In this document: piece after piece, positions 8,619 through 15,665 of the stretch
Position numbering within the stretch: position 1 is the stretch's first letter
How the letters are laid out: every line of letters starts with the position of its first letter
Assembly: GCA_021771715.1 (NCBI GenBank)
Contig: JAETOO010000001.1
Location: forward strand, 248,001-312,000
Direction: 5' to 3'
Source: Oscillospiraceae bacterium
Lineage (GTDB): Bacteria > Bacillota > Clostridia > Lachnospirales > Lachnospiraceae
Length of the DNA stretch: 64,000 bases
The notes under the pieces: generated by a model
Database searches by the model: none
What the model was told of the DNA's origin: nothing
The model's input: only the letters and a program-made list of their open reading frames with translations
Made by a program: the position numbers and the translations under genes

Positions 8619-8645
8619 TTCTACGGTGATAAGCTTGCCGTAGAA
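8619..8645 (-). promoter_or_regulatory. Hairpin just upstream of the gmk ribosome binding site
   Basis: TTCTACGG (8619-8626) and CCGTAGAA (8638-8645) are perfect 8-bp inverted repeats with an 11-nt loop. In the transcript the hairpin ends only a few nt before the AGGAG of gmk, so it could affect translation or mRNA stability. Confidence 0.4.
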
Positions 8646-8654
8646 AATTTGAGG

Positions 8655-8757
8655 TTGTGCGGCGGATGCCTTAGTCACAGCGATAGTTGACATTGTATGG
8701 CGGACGTTCCAGTGCAGCGATAGTTGATGTTGTACGGCGGACGCCCCAGCCGCAGGG
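8655..8757. repeat. Three degenerate 37-38-bp tandem units
   Basis: Units begin with TTGTGCGGCGGATG at 8655, TTGTATGGCGGACG at 8693 and TTGTACGGCGGACG at 8730; the first two share CAGCGATAGTTGA. The third unit runs into the inverted repeat at 8744-8814. The array sits between the decarboxylase stop and gmk. Confidence 0.75.
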
Positions 8758-8814
8758 ATATCCTGGGGTGGACACCCCTACAGGTCCTTCCCCAGGATAT
8801 CCCTGCGGCTGGGG
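8744..8814. repeat. Perfect 25-bp inverted repeat
   Basis: Arms 8744-8768 and 8790-8814 are exact reverse complements (core CAGGGATATCCTGGGG) separated by 21 bp. There is no T-run beside the stem, so it is not a classical intrinsic terminator; it could be a palindromic mobile/REP-like unit or an RNA processing hairpin between the decarboxylase and gmk. Confidence 0.85.
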
Positions 8815-8872
8815 CTGATCACAACGTGCCATAGGAGCATAGGCAGAAAATATTCGCTTTTGCTTGTTCTAA

Positions 8873-10438
8873 TTATGATTTTTTGTGAGCATGCTCACCA
8901 TTTTTTTTGGAGGAAGAGGTGATTACGCGGATGTTCTGCGCCTGGTAATCGGCAAGTCCCTGTAGTTTCAGACCCATCCTCTGGTATTCGTGAAGCTGCG
9001 CGAGCAGTTTCTCTGTGATCCGTTCTCCTGGGACAAGCAAGGGAATACCGGGGGGATACAGGTAGGCAAACTCAGCGGATAGCTGACCGATGCTCTCAGA
9101 CAAAGGGACAGTGCGTGTCTCCGCCTCCTCCGCTTCCGCGATCCGCATCACGGCCTCCGCATGCGGCCAGCTTGTCCCATAGGTTTGATGTGATGCTGCT
9201 TCGCCTCCGCAGTACGTCTTTCCTGCCTTGCTCCTGCAGCCTTCTATCTCCGGCTGCATCTCTTTCGCAGCCTGCCGCGTCAGTTTCTCATCAATCGCAA
9301 GCAGCGCTTCCGCTAACCTGGACAGTCCTTCGTCCGTATCTGCGATTGTCGCGATCGCTGTCACGTAATGTGCTGCCTCCATCTCCATTTCCAGGTGATA
9401 CTGCTCGCGCAGTCTGCTGCACAGTTCTGCACCGCTTATTGTGCTGCGCTCGGTCGAGATCAGAAGCTTCGAGCGGTCGAACGCATAGCTGTACAGCTCC
9501 GGCTCCTGGCCGTCTACCAGATGGAGGGTCCGCAGCCCGGAAAGCTGCCGACGCAGATGCTCCAGCCTGGCCGCAAACGATTCGAACAGTGCCTCGCCCT
9601 GCTCCTCCAGGAGCCGGACGCAGCGGTCGATTCCTGCCATCAGCACGTAGCTCGGGCTGCTTGTCTGGTAGATGCTGAGATACCTTCTCAGCCGCTCCCG
9701 GTCCACGCGCGGCCCCTGCACATGCAGAAGGGCCGTCTGCGTCAGCGCAGGCAGCGTCTTGTGAACGCTGTTGATCACAAGGTCCGCACCGCACGCAATC
9801 GAGTGCTCCGGGAAGTACGGGTGCATTCCAAAATGCGCGCCGTGCGCCTCATCGACAATCAGGACGCCGCCGGCCTCGTGCACGATCCCGGCGATCGCCC
9901 GCACATCCGAGGCGACCCCGTCATAGGTCGGCGAGGTAATCAGCACTGCCCCGATTCCGGGATCCTCCTTCAGCGCGCTGCGCACGGATTCCGGATCGAT
10001 CGCCCCATTGATCCCGCGCACCATATCCGCCTGCGGGTAAAGGTACACCGCCTCCAGCTCCTGCAGCAGCACTGCATGGTACGCTGCCTTATGACAGTTG
10101 CGCGCCATCAGCAGTTTTCCGCCGCGCCGCGTCGCTGCAGAGACCGCCGCCAGAATGCCGCAGGTACTTCCGTTGACCAGAAAAAAACTCTCTTCCGCCC
10201 CGTACAGGCGGGCCGCCCGTCTCTGCGCCTCCAGCAAAATCCCCTCCGCGTGGTGCAGGTTGTCAAAGCCCTCGATCTCGGTGATATCCACCGCATACGG
10301 ATCTGAAAACAACTGCAGCCGCCGTTTGTGTCCCGGCATATGGAACGGATAAAAATCAGAGTTCCCATACGCCAAAAGGCGGTCATACAGCCCCGGTGTC
10401 TGCCCGCACTGCTCCGTCTTCTCCTGAATTTTCTCCAT
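8873..10438 (-). CDS. Orn/Lys/Arg decarboxylase-type PLP enzyme
   Basis: The 521-residue protein is a fold-type I PLP enzyme of the Orn/Lys/Arg decarboxylase group (Bacillus YaaO/SpeA-like). Visible features: FHMPGHKRR near residue 30 and EGFDNLHHAEGIL (about 55-67), the DEAHGAHFG segment that holds the Asp contacting the cofactor, and the PLP lysine in NSVHKTLPALTQT. A C-terminal domain ends with a His/Lys-rich tail. The reaction would be decarboxylation of a basic amino acid to a polyamine precursor; which one cannot be told. The start at 10438 is chosen because GGAGG lies upstream; the in-frame extension to 10507 has none. It likely shares a transcript with gmk, as in other Firmicutes. Confidence 0.88.
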   Translation of the reverse strand: MEKIQEKTEQCGQTPGLYDRLLAYGNSDFYPFHMPGHKRRLQLFSDPYAVDITEIEGFDNLHHAEGILLEAQRRAARLYGAEESFFLVNGSTCGILAAVSAATRRGGKLLMARNCHKAAYHAVLLQELEAVYLYPQADMVRGINGAIDPESVRSALKEDPGIGAVLITSPTYDGVASDVRAIAGIVHEAGGVLIVDEAHGAHFGMHPYFPEHSIACGADLVINSVHKTLPALTQTALLHVQGPRVDRERLRRYLSIYQTSSPSYVLMAGIDRCVRLLEEQGEALFESFAARLEHLRRQLSGLRTLHLVDGQEPELYSYAFDRSKLLISTERSTISGAELCSRLREQYHLEMEMEAAHYVTAIATIADTDEGLSRLAEALLAIDEKLTRQAAKEMQPEIEGCRSKAGKTYCGGEAASHQTYGTSWPHAEAVMRIAEAEEAETRTVPLSESIGQLSAEFAYLYPPGIPLLVPGERITEKLLAQLHEYQRMGLKLQGLADYQAQNIRVITSSSKKNGEHAHKKS

Positions 10439-10494
10439 ACGTCCTCCTGCCCTTGTACCCTCCGACACCCAGCTTAGCCGAATCACTGCCAGCC

Positions 10495-10748
10495 TACAGC
10501 GCCACAATTCGCTGCTCTAAGCGCTCATTCCGCCGTGTCGCCGCCCAGCCTATCTCGGTCACTGTCATCCCACAACGCCGCGATCAGTTATTCTACTCTC
10601 CGCTGTTACCACTCAGTCTGTCTCATCCGCCGCCATCCTACAGCGCTGCGATCAGCTGCTCTACGCTCTCCTCTGTCACCACTCAGTCTGTCTCATCCAC
10701 CGCCATCCTACAGCGCTGCGATCAACTGCTCTACGCTCTCCTCTGTCG
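10495..10748 (-). repeat. Tandem copies of the threonine aldolase gene end, spanning its stop codon
   Basis: The last codons and stop of the threonine aldolase gene (copy from 10708) are repeated downstream at 10638 (period 70, one mismatch over about 40 bp), 10570 (period 68, diverged) and 10495 (period 75, more diverged). Each copy carries a version of CAGCGCTGCGATCAGCTG and CTCTCCTCTGTCACC on the plus strand. Copies decay with distance from the gene. Confidence 0.85.
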
Positions 10749-11739
10749 TCGCCCAGCTTGTGCAGAACCGCACAGCGCTGTGCTCCTCGTCCACTTTCTC
10801 CCAGAATTCAAACGCAAACTGCTCTGAGAGCCGGTCGATCTCCTCCTTCGGAAGGATCGGGAACTGCTGATTGGTCCAGGAATCGACGAGCATCGGGTAT
10901 CCCTTCGCCGTGAATGCTTCCCGCAGCCGCAACGCAAGACGGTCCGCGTGCTCTGAGATGCGGAAATACAGGTCATCGCTCATCAGCGTGTCGAACTGCA
11001 GGCCGAGCAGCCTTCCTTTCGCGAGCATCCCGCCGCGCTGCTTGATCAGATAGCGGAAGTCCCGCGCCAGCTCCGGATTCGTGATCACAACTGCCTCGCC
11101 AAAGAGCGCGCCGCACTTCGTCCCGCCGATATAGAAGACATCGCACAGGTCCGCGATCTCCTCCAGCGACAGATCATTTTTACAGGACATCAGCCCGTAG
11201 CCAAGCCGTGCGCCGTCAATAAACAGCGGCAAATGGCAGGCGCGGCATACCCGGCTGATCTCCTGCAGCTCTGCCTTCGTGTAGAGTGTCCCGTACTCGG
11301 TTGGGAAGGAAATGTAGACCATTCCCGGCTGCACGATGTGCTCATGGCTGCCGTCCGCCCAGTGTGCGCGGTACAACTCCTCGATCTGCTGCGCGCAGAT
11401 CTTTCCCTCTTTTCCCGGCACCGCCAGCACCTTATGTCCGGTCGCCTCGACCGCTCCCGTCTCATGGGCATTGATATGCCCGGTCGTCGCGGCGACGACC
11501 CCTTGATGCGGGCGCAGGATCGAGCAGATCACTGTCATATTCGCCTGCGTTCCGCCAACGAGGAACTGCACCTCGGCCTCCGGCTTTTTGCACAGAGCGC
11601 GAATCCTCGCACGCGCACTCTCGCTGATCTCATCCATCCCGTAGCCCGGCGTCTGCATCAGGTTCGTCTTCATCATCCGGTCCATAATCTCCCAAACGGC
11701 GCCCTCGCCGTAATCGCATTCAAATCTGATCTTCTTCAT
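10708..11739 (-). CDS. Low-specificity L-threonine aldolase family protein
   Basis: The 343-residue protein is a fold-type I PLP enzyme of the threonine aldolase/beta-eliminating lyase group. It shows FLVGGTQANMTV (about 59-70), HINAHETGAVEATGHKV (about 87-103) and the PLP-binding lysine in YIGGTKCGALFGE (about 196-208). The family cleaves L-threonine or L-allo-threonine to glycine and acetaldehyde. The ATG at 11739 has AAGGAGGAAAGGACAT before it; a longer in-frame start at 11781 is less likely. A promoter is visible at 11790-11818. The 3' end of this gene is duplicated downstream several times. Confidence 0.88.
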   Translation of the reverse strand: MKKIRFECDYGEGAVWEIMDRMMKTNLMQTPGYGMDEISESARARIRALCKKPEAEVQFLVGGTQANMTVICSILRPHQGVVAATTGHINAHETGAVEATGHKVLAVPGKEGKICAQQIEELYRAHWADGSHEHIVQPGMVYISFPTEYGTLYTKAELQEISRVCRACHLPLFIDGARLGYGLMSCKNDLSLEEIADLCDVFYIGGTKCGALFGEAVVITNPELARDFRYLIKQRGGMLAKGRLLGLQFDTLMSDDLYFRISEHADRLALRLREAFTAKGYPMLVDSWTNQQFPILPKEEIDRLSEQFAFEFWEKVDEEHSAVRFCTSWATTEESVEQLIAAL

Positions 11740-11789
11740 ATGTCCTTTCCTCCTTGCACTCTGCTGTATCTGACAGGCCAATCCACCCT

Positions 11790-11818
11790 ATTATAATTCC
11801 TGCCTGCTCATTCGTAAA
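11790..11818 (-). promoter_or_regulatory. Sigma-A-type promoter of the threonine aldolase gene
   Basis: Minus strand TTTACG (11813-11818), 17-bp spacer, TATAAT (11790-11795), about 50 bp upstream of the start. It lies in the 103-bp gap after the polysaccharide deacetylase gene. Confidence 0.7.
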
Positions 11819-11842
11819 GAATCAGTTTTCCTGCATGAAAAA

Positions 11843-12862
11843 CTACTGTCCGCCGTCCGCCAGCTCCGACAGATCCTTAAAGGTATACCCCATCTCTTCC
11901 CACTTTGCAAGCAGCTCATCGAGAATCTCGCCGTTCGTCGATGAGGTATTGTGCAGCAGCACGATCGCTCCCGGATGGACGCGGCCCAGCAGTTTCTCGA
12001 ACGCCTCCTCCTTTGTGGGCTGCTGGTCCTGATACCAGTCCACATACGCAAGACTCCAGAAAAATGTCTTGTAGCCGAGCTCTTGTGCCATCTTCAGATT
12101 TGATTCGCTGTACTTGCCCTGCGGTGCGCGGTAGTATTTCGTCATCTCCTGGCCCGTCACCTCCCGGTACAACTCCTCGACCCCCTCCATCTCCCTGCGA
12201 AACGATTCCAGGTCCGCGATCTTTGTCATGTCCGGATGGTGAAGCGTATGATTGCCGACCGTATGCCCCTCCGCGACGATCTGCTTCACAAGCTCCGGAT
12301 TGTCCTGAATAAAATTTCCGACGCAGAAAAATGTGGCCGGCGCCTGGTGCTTCTTCAGCGCCGCGAGAATCTTCGGCGTATTTCCGTTCTCATATCCACA
12401 GTCAAACGTCAGATACAGCACTTTTTCCTCCGTGTTCTCCGCGTAGTAGGCATCGTACTGCGCCAGTTCCTCAAACGTCGCGTTCGCAACCGGCGGACGC
12501 CCCTCCTCCTGGAAGCTCAGCCCCCAGCCTCCTTCCGTCGCCTCGCTGACCAGCACATAGTCTGCGATCACCGGCGACTCCTGCACAAGACGTCTGACTG
12601 CCTCATAGCCGACATCCTCACCCGCAGAAGCCGCCACACTCTCAGATTCTGCCTCCCCTGAATCCACGACAGCCTCTGAGCCTGGCTGCACGTTTCCGTT
12701 CTCTGCCGCGACATTTCCGGGCTCTGCCGCCTGCCGTCCGTCCGCGCTCCCGCGCTCTCTGATCTCTCCCGCAAAATTTCCGACGAAAAAAGCCGCTAAA
12801 AGTATAAGAACTACCGCGGCATATTTCCTGATTCTCTGATATTTTTGTCTCATCGCACACAT
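11843..12862 (-). CDS. Membrane-anchored polysaccharide deacetylase (NodB domain)
   Basis: The 339-residue protein has an N-terminal membrane anchor (about residues 14-33), a Glu/Ala/Gly-rich linker to about 85, and a NodB homology domain in the C-terminal 200 residues. Motifs: LYLTFDCGYENG (metal-binding Asp), VGNHTLHHPDM (His pair), YYRAPQGKYS (Arg), FFWSLAYVDW and GAIVLLHNTS. Such enzymes remove acetyl groups from peptidoglycan or other glycans outside the cell and are common in spore formers. The second motif has two His at the expected spacing. Start is uncertain: neither the ATG at 12862 nor the one three codons later has a good ribosome binding site. Confidence 0.87.
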   Translation of the reverse strand: MCAMRQKYQRIRKYAAVVLILLAAFFVGNFAGEIRERGSADGRQAAEPGNVAAENGNVQPGSEAVVDSGEAESESVAASAGEDVGYEAVRRLVQESPVIADYVLVSEATEGGWGLSFQEEGRPPVANATFEELAQYDAYYAENTEEKVLYLTFDCGYENGNTPKILAALKKHQAPATFFCVGNFIQDNPELVKQIVAEGHTVGNHTLHHPDMTKIADLESFRREMEGVEELYREVTGQEMTKYYRAPQGKYSESNLKMAQELGYKTFFWSLAYVDWYQDQQPTKEEAFEKLLGRVHPGAIVLLHNTSSTNGEILDELLAKWEEMGYTFKDLSELADGGQ

Positions 12863-13206
12863 CCCGGCTTTTCGTTATCCAAAATGTATGCTCCTGTTGT
12901 CCTTTTTATTCCCGCGAGCGGCGAGCCAGGTGGCAATGCGAAGTGCCCTGTGGGGATACATGGATATTTGGCAACTGCGGACAACCGGCCATGCAGCCAT
13001 GCGAAGTGCCCTTTGGAGATGCATGAATATCTGACAACTGCGGACAACCGGTCATGCAGCCATGCGAAATGCCCTGTGAGTGTGCATGAATATCTGACAA
13101 CTGCGGACCACCCGCCATACGGCCATGCGAAATGCCCTGTGGGTATGCGCGGATATCCACACAGTAACTGGATATCGGGCTGCAGAAGCGGAAAACCAGA
13201 TGCTCA
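12863..13206. repeat. Intergenic 63-bp tandem array (four units, core 12936-13160)
   Basis: The marker ATGCGAAGTGCCC (or ATGCGAAATGCCC) occurs at 12936, 12999, 13062 and 13125, giving a period of exactly 63 bp; neighbouring units also share CAACTGCGGACAACCGG. The period is a multiple of three and both strands remain open, but no start with a ribosome binding site or known protein is seen, so I treat it as noncoding. It lies between an EamA-like gene and the deacetylase gene. Confidence 0.85.
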
Positions 13207-13542
13207 CTACAGCGTGTATACCAGTATCCCTGTGATGATGATCAGATTCCCGATCAGCTGTCCCCTCGAGAAATGCTCCTTCAGCACCAGGTACGACAGC
13301 ACCATCACAAATACATAAGTGAACGTGTCAATCACCGCGCCATACCGCATCGGCACGACCGTATACGCCCAGGTGTTCAGCAGCAGCACCGAAAAGGAGA
13401 TCCCATACGACAGAATCACCCGCCAGTTCAGATATTCATAGATGACACTTTTGTGCTTTTTCCCCGCACTCTGCTTCAGAAGAAGCTGCGCGGCCGCCGA
13501 AAAAAAGGTCGCCGCAAACATTACCAGTAAATATGGAAGCAT
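13207..13542 (-). CDS. Half-size EamA/SMR-type transporter subunit (first of two)
   Basis: The 111-residue protein has four hydrophobic segments (about 3-21, 36-54, 60-80 and 90-109) and the small multidrug resistance/EamA half-transporter size of ArnE/ArnF. It starts MLPYLLVMFAATFFSAAAQ. The ATG at 13542 is preceded by AAGGAGG; longer frames lack this. A second small transporter gene lies 293 bp upstream on the same strand, so the two probably pair as a heterodimer. Next to a polyprenyl-phosphate-type glycosyltransferase, a role in flipping a lipid-linked sugar is a reasonable inference but not proven. Confidence 0.75.
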   Translation of the reverse strand: MLPYLLVMFAATFFSAAAQLLLKQSAGKKHKSVIYEYLNWRVILSYGISFSVLLLNTWAYTVVPMRYGAVIDTFTYVFVMVLSYLVLKEHFSRGQLIGNLIIITGILVYTL

Positions 13543-13682
13543 CTCTTCCTCCTTCGCCGCACACGACAGCGCGCAGCTGTTTTTAAAAACTCTCATCGGT
13601 GACATTCCGCCCAGGTTATCCCAATATCTCTCCAGATCAGTCACCGGATATTTCTATCCGCCTGCTCAGACATCCGCTCTTC

Positions 13683-13850
13683 CTGCTCAGTCCTTCCGAT
13701 TCTCCCGTTCGCCTGCTCAAGCTTCTGTTCTTCCTGCTCGACCCATCCGATCCTATCTATTCATCTGCTCAAGCACCCGTTCTTTCTGCTCAGCCATCCG
13801 ATCTATTCGTCTATTCAGGCATCCGTTCTTCCTGCTCAGCCCATCCGATC
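13683..13850 (-). repeat. Tandem repeats spanning the stop codon of the second EamA gene
   Basis: CTGCTC plus the following TCAGCCCATCCGATC-like sequence recurs at 13832 (in the gene end), 13786, 13734 and 13683, so periods are 46, 52 and 51 bp. The unit contains the last codons and the TGA of the gene at 13836-14222. The remainder of 13543-13835 shows no gene. Confidence 0.75.
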
Positions 13851-14222
13851 TTTCCCGTCCACCTGCTCCTGCTGTGCGCTCAGGGAGACGACGATCACTC
13901 CGACCAGGACAATCAGGATCCCGATCACGTTGCGCGCGGACAGCTGCTCTCCGAAAATCAGCACTGCCCATACCTGGCTCCAGAGCAGGTACACGCTGCG
14001 GTTCGCGTAGCCGATGTTCAGGTCGAACCGCTTGATCATCTTCTGCCAGCAGATTGCATAGACAAAGCAGTCGAAAAACATCAGGAAAATGAACACGTAC
14101 AACAGCGGATTTTTCAGGCCGCCCTCATTGAACTGGATGGACGCGGATTTGGAAAACACGCTCGTAAACGAAAACAGCACCACACAAAAATGCAGAAACA
14201 GGTAGTCCTTTATCCTTCCCAT
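13836..14222 (-). CDS. Half-size EamA/SMR-type transporter subunit (second of two)
   Basis: The 128-residue protein has four predicted membrane segments (about 7-24, 38-58, 68-91 and 98-115), with the loop NIGYANRSVYLLWSQVWAVL that resembles the conserved SMR/EamA third helix. It starts inside the end of the ATP-grasp gene (13-bp overlap), indicating co-translation. With the neighbouring 111-residue protein it matches the two-subunit ArnE/ArnF type of undecaprenyl-phosphate-aminosugar flippase in size and genomic partner, although sequence identity cannot be judged here. The stop codon lies in a tandem-repeat array. Confidence 0.75.
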   Translation of the reverse strand: MGRIKDYLFLHFCVVLFSFTSVFSKSASIQFNEGGLKNPLLYVFIFLMFFDCFVYAICWQKMIKRFDLNIGYANRSVYLLWSQVWAVLIFGEQLSARNVIGILIVLVGVIVVSLSAQQEQVDGKDRMG

Positions 14223-15421
14223 AATTCCTCCAGAGATTTGCCGTCCACATAGATGCAGCCGTACACACTGGCGATAATCGCGTCCAGATCCTCCACGCAG
14301 CCTGCCCCGGCAACCACATGCCCGATGCGCGTCGTGCCATTCACCATCCGCTCCACTGCGTGGCCGACCGGATAATCCAGCGCGACGACCGCGCTCTGGC
14401 GGCGGATCGCGGCGAGCCGCTCCTCGTCAATCCAGGTGATCGTCCCGTCCACCGGGCTCATCAGCAGCTTTGCCATGCAGGGGACACGCCGCTGCTTTGG
14501 CGCAAAGCTGACCGTCTCGCCAAACGCGTTCTGCAAAATTTTTTCATAAAAATTGAAGCCGTAGTACAGAGAAATCAGCTCCGGGATGCAGGTCGCCCCC
14601 GTTCTTCCGCCGATCTCGACCACGTACGCCCGGTCACCGTCGACAAACACATCCGCGTTGACCGAACAGTTATTGAGTCCCAGCGCCTTCACCGCGCGGC
14701 GCAGCTGCGTGTGCAGCTCCTCCAGCAGCGCGTCGCTCCCACGGTACGGGAACCCGTGTCCCGCAGGGATCGTGATGCTGTCCGTCTGATAGACAAACTT
14801 ATCGTGCGGGGCGAAAAAGACAAGCTCTCCGTTCTGCACCATACCGTCCACGCCGATCTCCGTACCCCTGAGCATCTGCTCGACCAGCACATACGGCTTG
14901 CCGGACCGCGCCAGCGCGTTGTCGTAGGCCTCCCGCAATCCGGATGGATCCCGCACGATCGTGATTCCGCGGCTGCCCGAACTGTCCACCCGCTTGACGA
15001 CGACGGGGAACCCGATCTCCTGCGCCGCCGCGCACACCTCCTCAAAGCTCTCCGCCCGCCGGAAATCAGACGCTGTCACGCCGCCCGCTCGAAAGGCCTC
15101 TTTCATCTGCGCCTTGTCCGTCGCGCGAAGCGCCGCTGTCTCCGATATGCCGGCAAGCCCCATGTGCTCGCACACATAGCCGATCGTGGCGACCGCGACA
15201 TCCGTCCCCGTCGTGCAGATCCCGTCCACCTGCTCCTCCTCGCAGACGGCGAGAATCGCTTCCTTATCTGTCGTATTGATCTCATACACCTTGTCCGCAA
15301 TCGCAAAGCCCGGGTATTCCCCCGGAATGCTTGCCACGATGGTGTAGATTCCCAGCTGCTTTGCAGTCCGGATCAGCGGAACCTGGTAGATGCTGGCTCC
15401 AAGTATCATGATCTTCTTCAC
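14210..15421 (-). CDS. ATP-grasp domain ligase
   Basis: The 403-residue protein starts with a Rossmann-like preATP-grasp domain (KKIMILGASIYQVPLIRTA), continues with the ATP-grasp core: VVVKRVDSSGSRGI (Gly-rich loop, about 140-153), VLVEQMLRGTEIGVDGMV (about 172-189), and VVEIGGRTGATCIPEL (metal-binding Glu, about 280-295). Such enzymes join a carboxylate to an amine or thiol using ATP. The start is GTG at 15421 with AAGGAG 8 nt upstream. It overlaps the downstream EamA gene and lies between it and a glycosyltransferase, suggesting that it modifies a sugar or lipid precursor with an acyl or aminoacyl group. The substrate is unknown. Confidence 0.8.
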   Translation of the reverse strand: MKKIMILGASIYQVPLIRTAKQLGIYTIVASIPGEYPGFAIADKVYEINTTDKEAILAVCEEEQVDGICTTGTDVAVATIGYVCEHMGLAGISETAALRATDKAQMKEAFRAGGVTASDFRRAESFEEVCAAAQEIGFPVVVKRVDSSGSRGITIVRDPSGLREAYDNALARSGKPYVLVEQMLRGTEIGVDGMVQNGELVFFAPHDKFVYQTDSITIPAGHGFPYRGSDALLEELHTQLRRAVKALGLNNCSVNADVFVDGDRAYVVEIGGRTGATCIPELISLYYGFNFYEKILQNAFGETVSFAPKQRRVPCMAKLLMSPVDGTITWIDEERLAAIRRQSAVVALDYPVGHAVERMVNGTTRIGHVVAGAGCVEDLDAIIASVYGCIYVDGKSLEELWEG

Positions 15422-15548
15422 GTAGCTACTCCTTCTGCGCCTGCCGGCACACTGCTGCCATCCTGCCCGGTCCGGCAGAACGGCCCATGTCTCCGACGGC
15501 ACGGTTCATTTGTGTATCACAACTCCGCCGGATTCTCATATCCGGCGG

Positions 15549-15665
15549 CAGACTTCTTTACTGCAGCCGGCTCTTTCTCTGCATCAGATTTCCGTACCGC
15601 GGCTGGCTCTTCTCTGCGGCAGATTTTCTCACCGCGGCTGGCCCTTCTCCACAGCAGACTTCTTC
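15549..15665 (-). repeat. 35-36-bp tandem repeats at and beyond the glycosyltransferase stop codon
   Basis: CAGACT/CAGATT followed by a CCGCGGCTGGC-like segment recurs at 15655 (inside the gene), 15620, 15585 and 15549, giving periods of 35, 35 and 36 bp. The gene's TGA falls at a unit boundary where the period is one base short of a codon multiple, as if an in-frame C-terminal repeat had been truncated by slippage. Confidence 0.7.

Noticed and set aside
12906-13160. Coding potential of the 63-bp array on either strand
   Set aside because: Both strands are open only because of the period; starts are unsupported and composition differs from genes.
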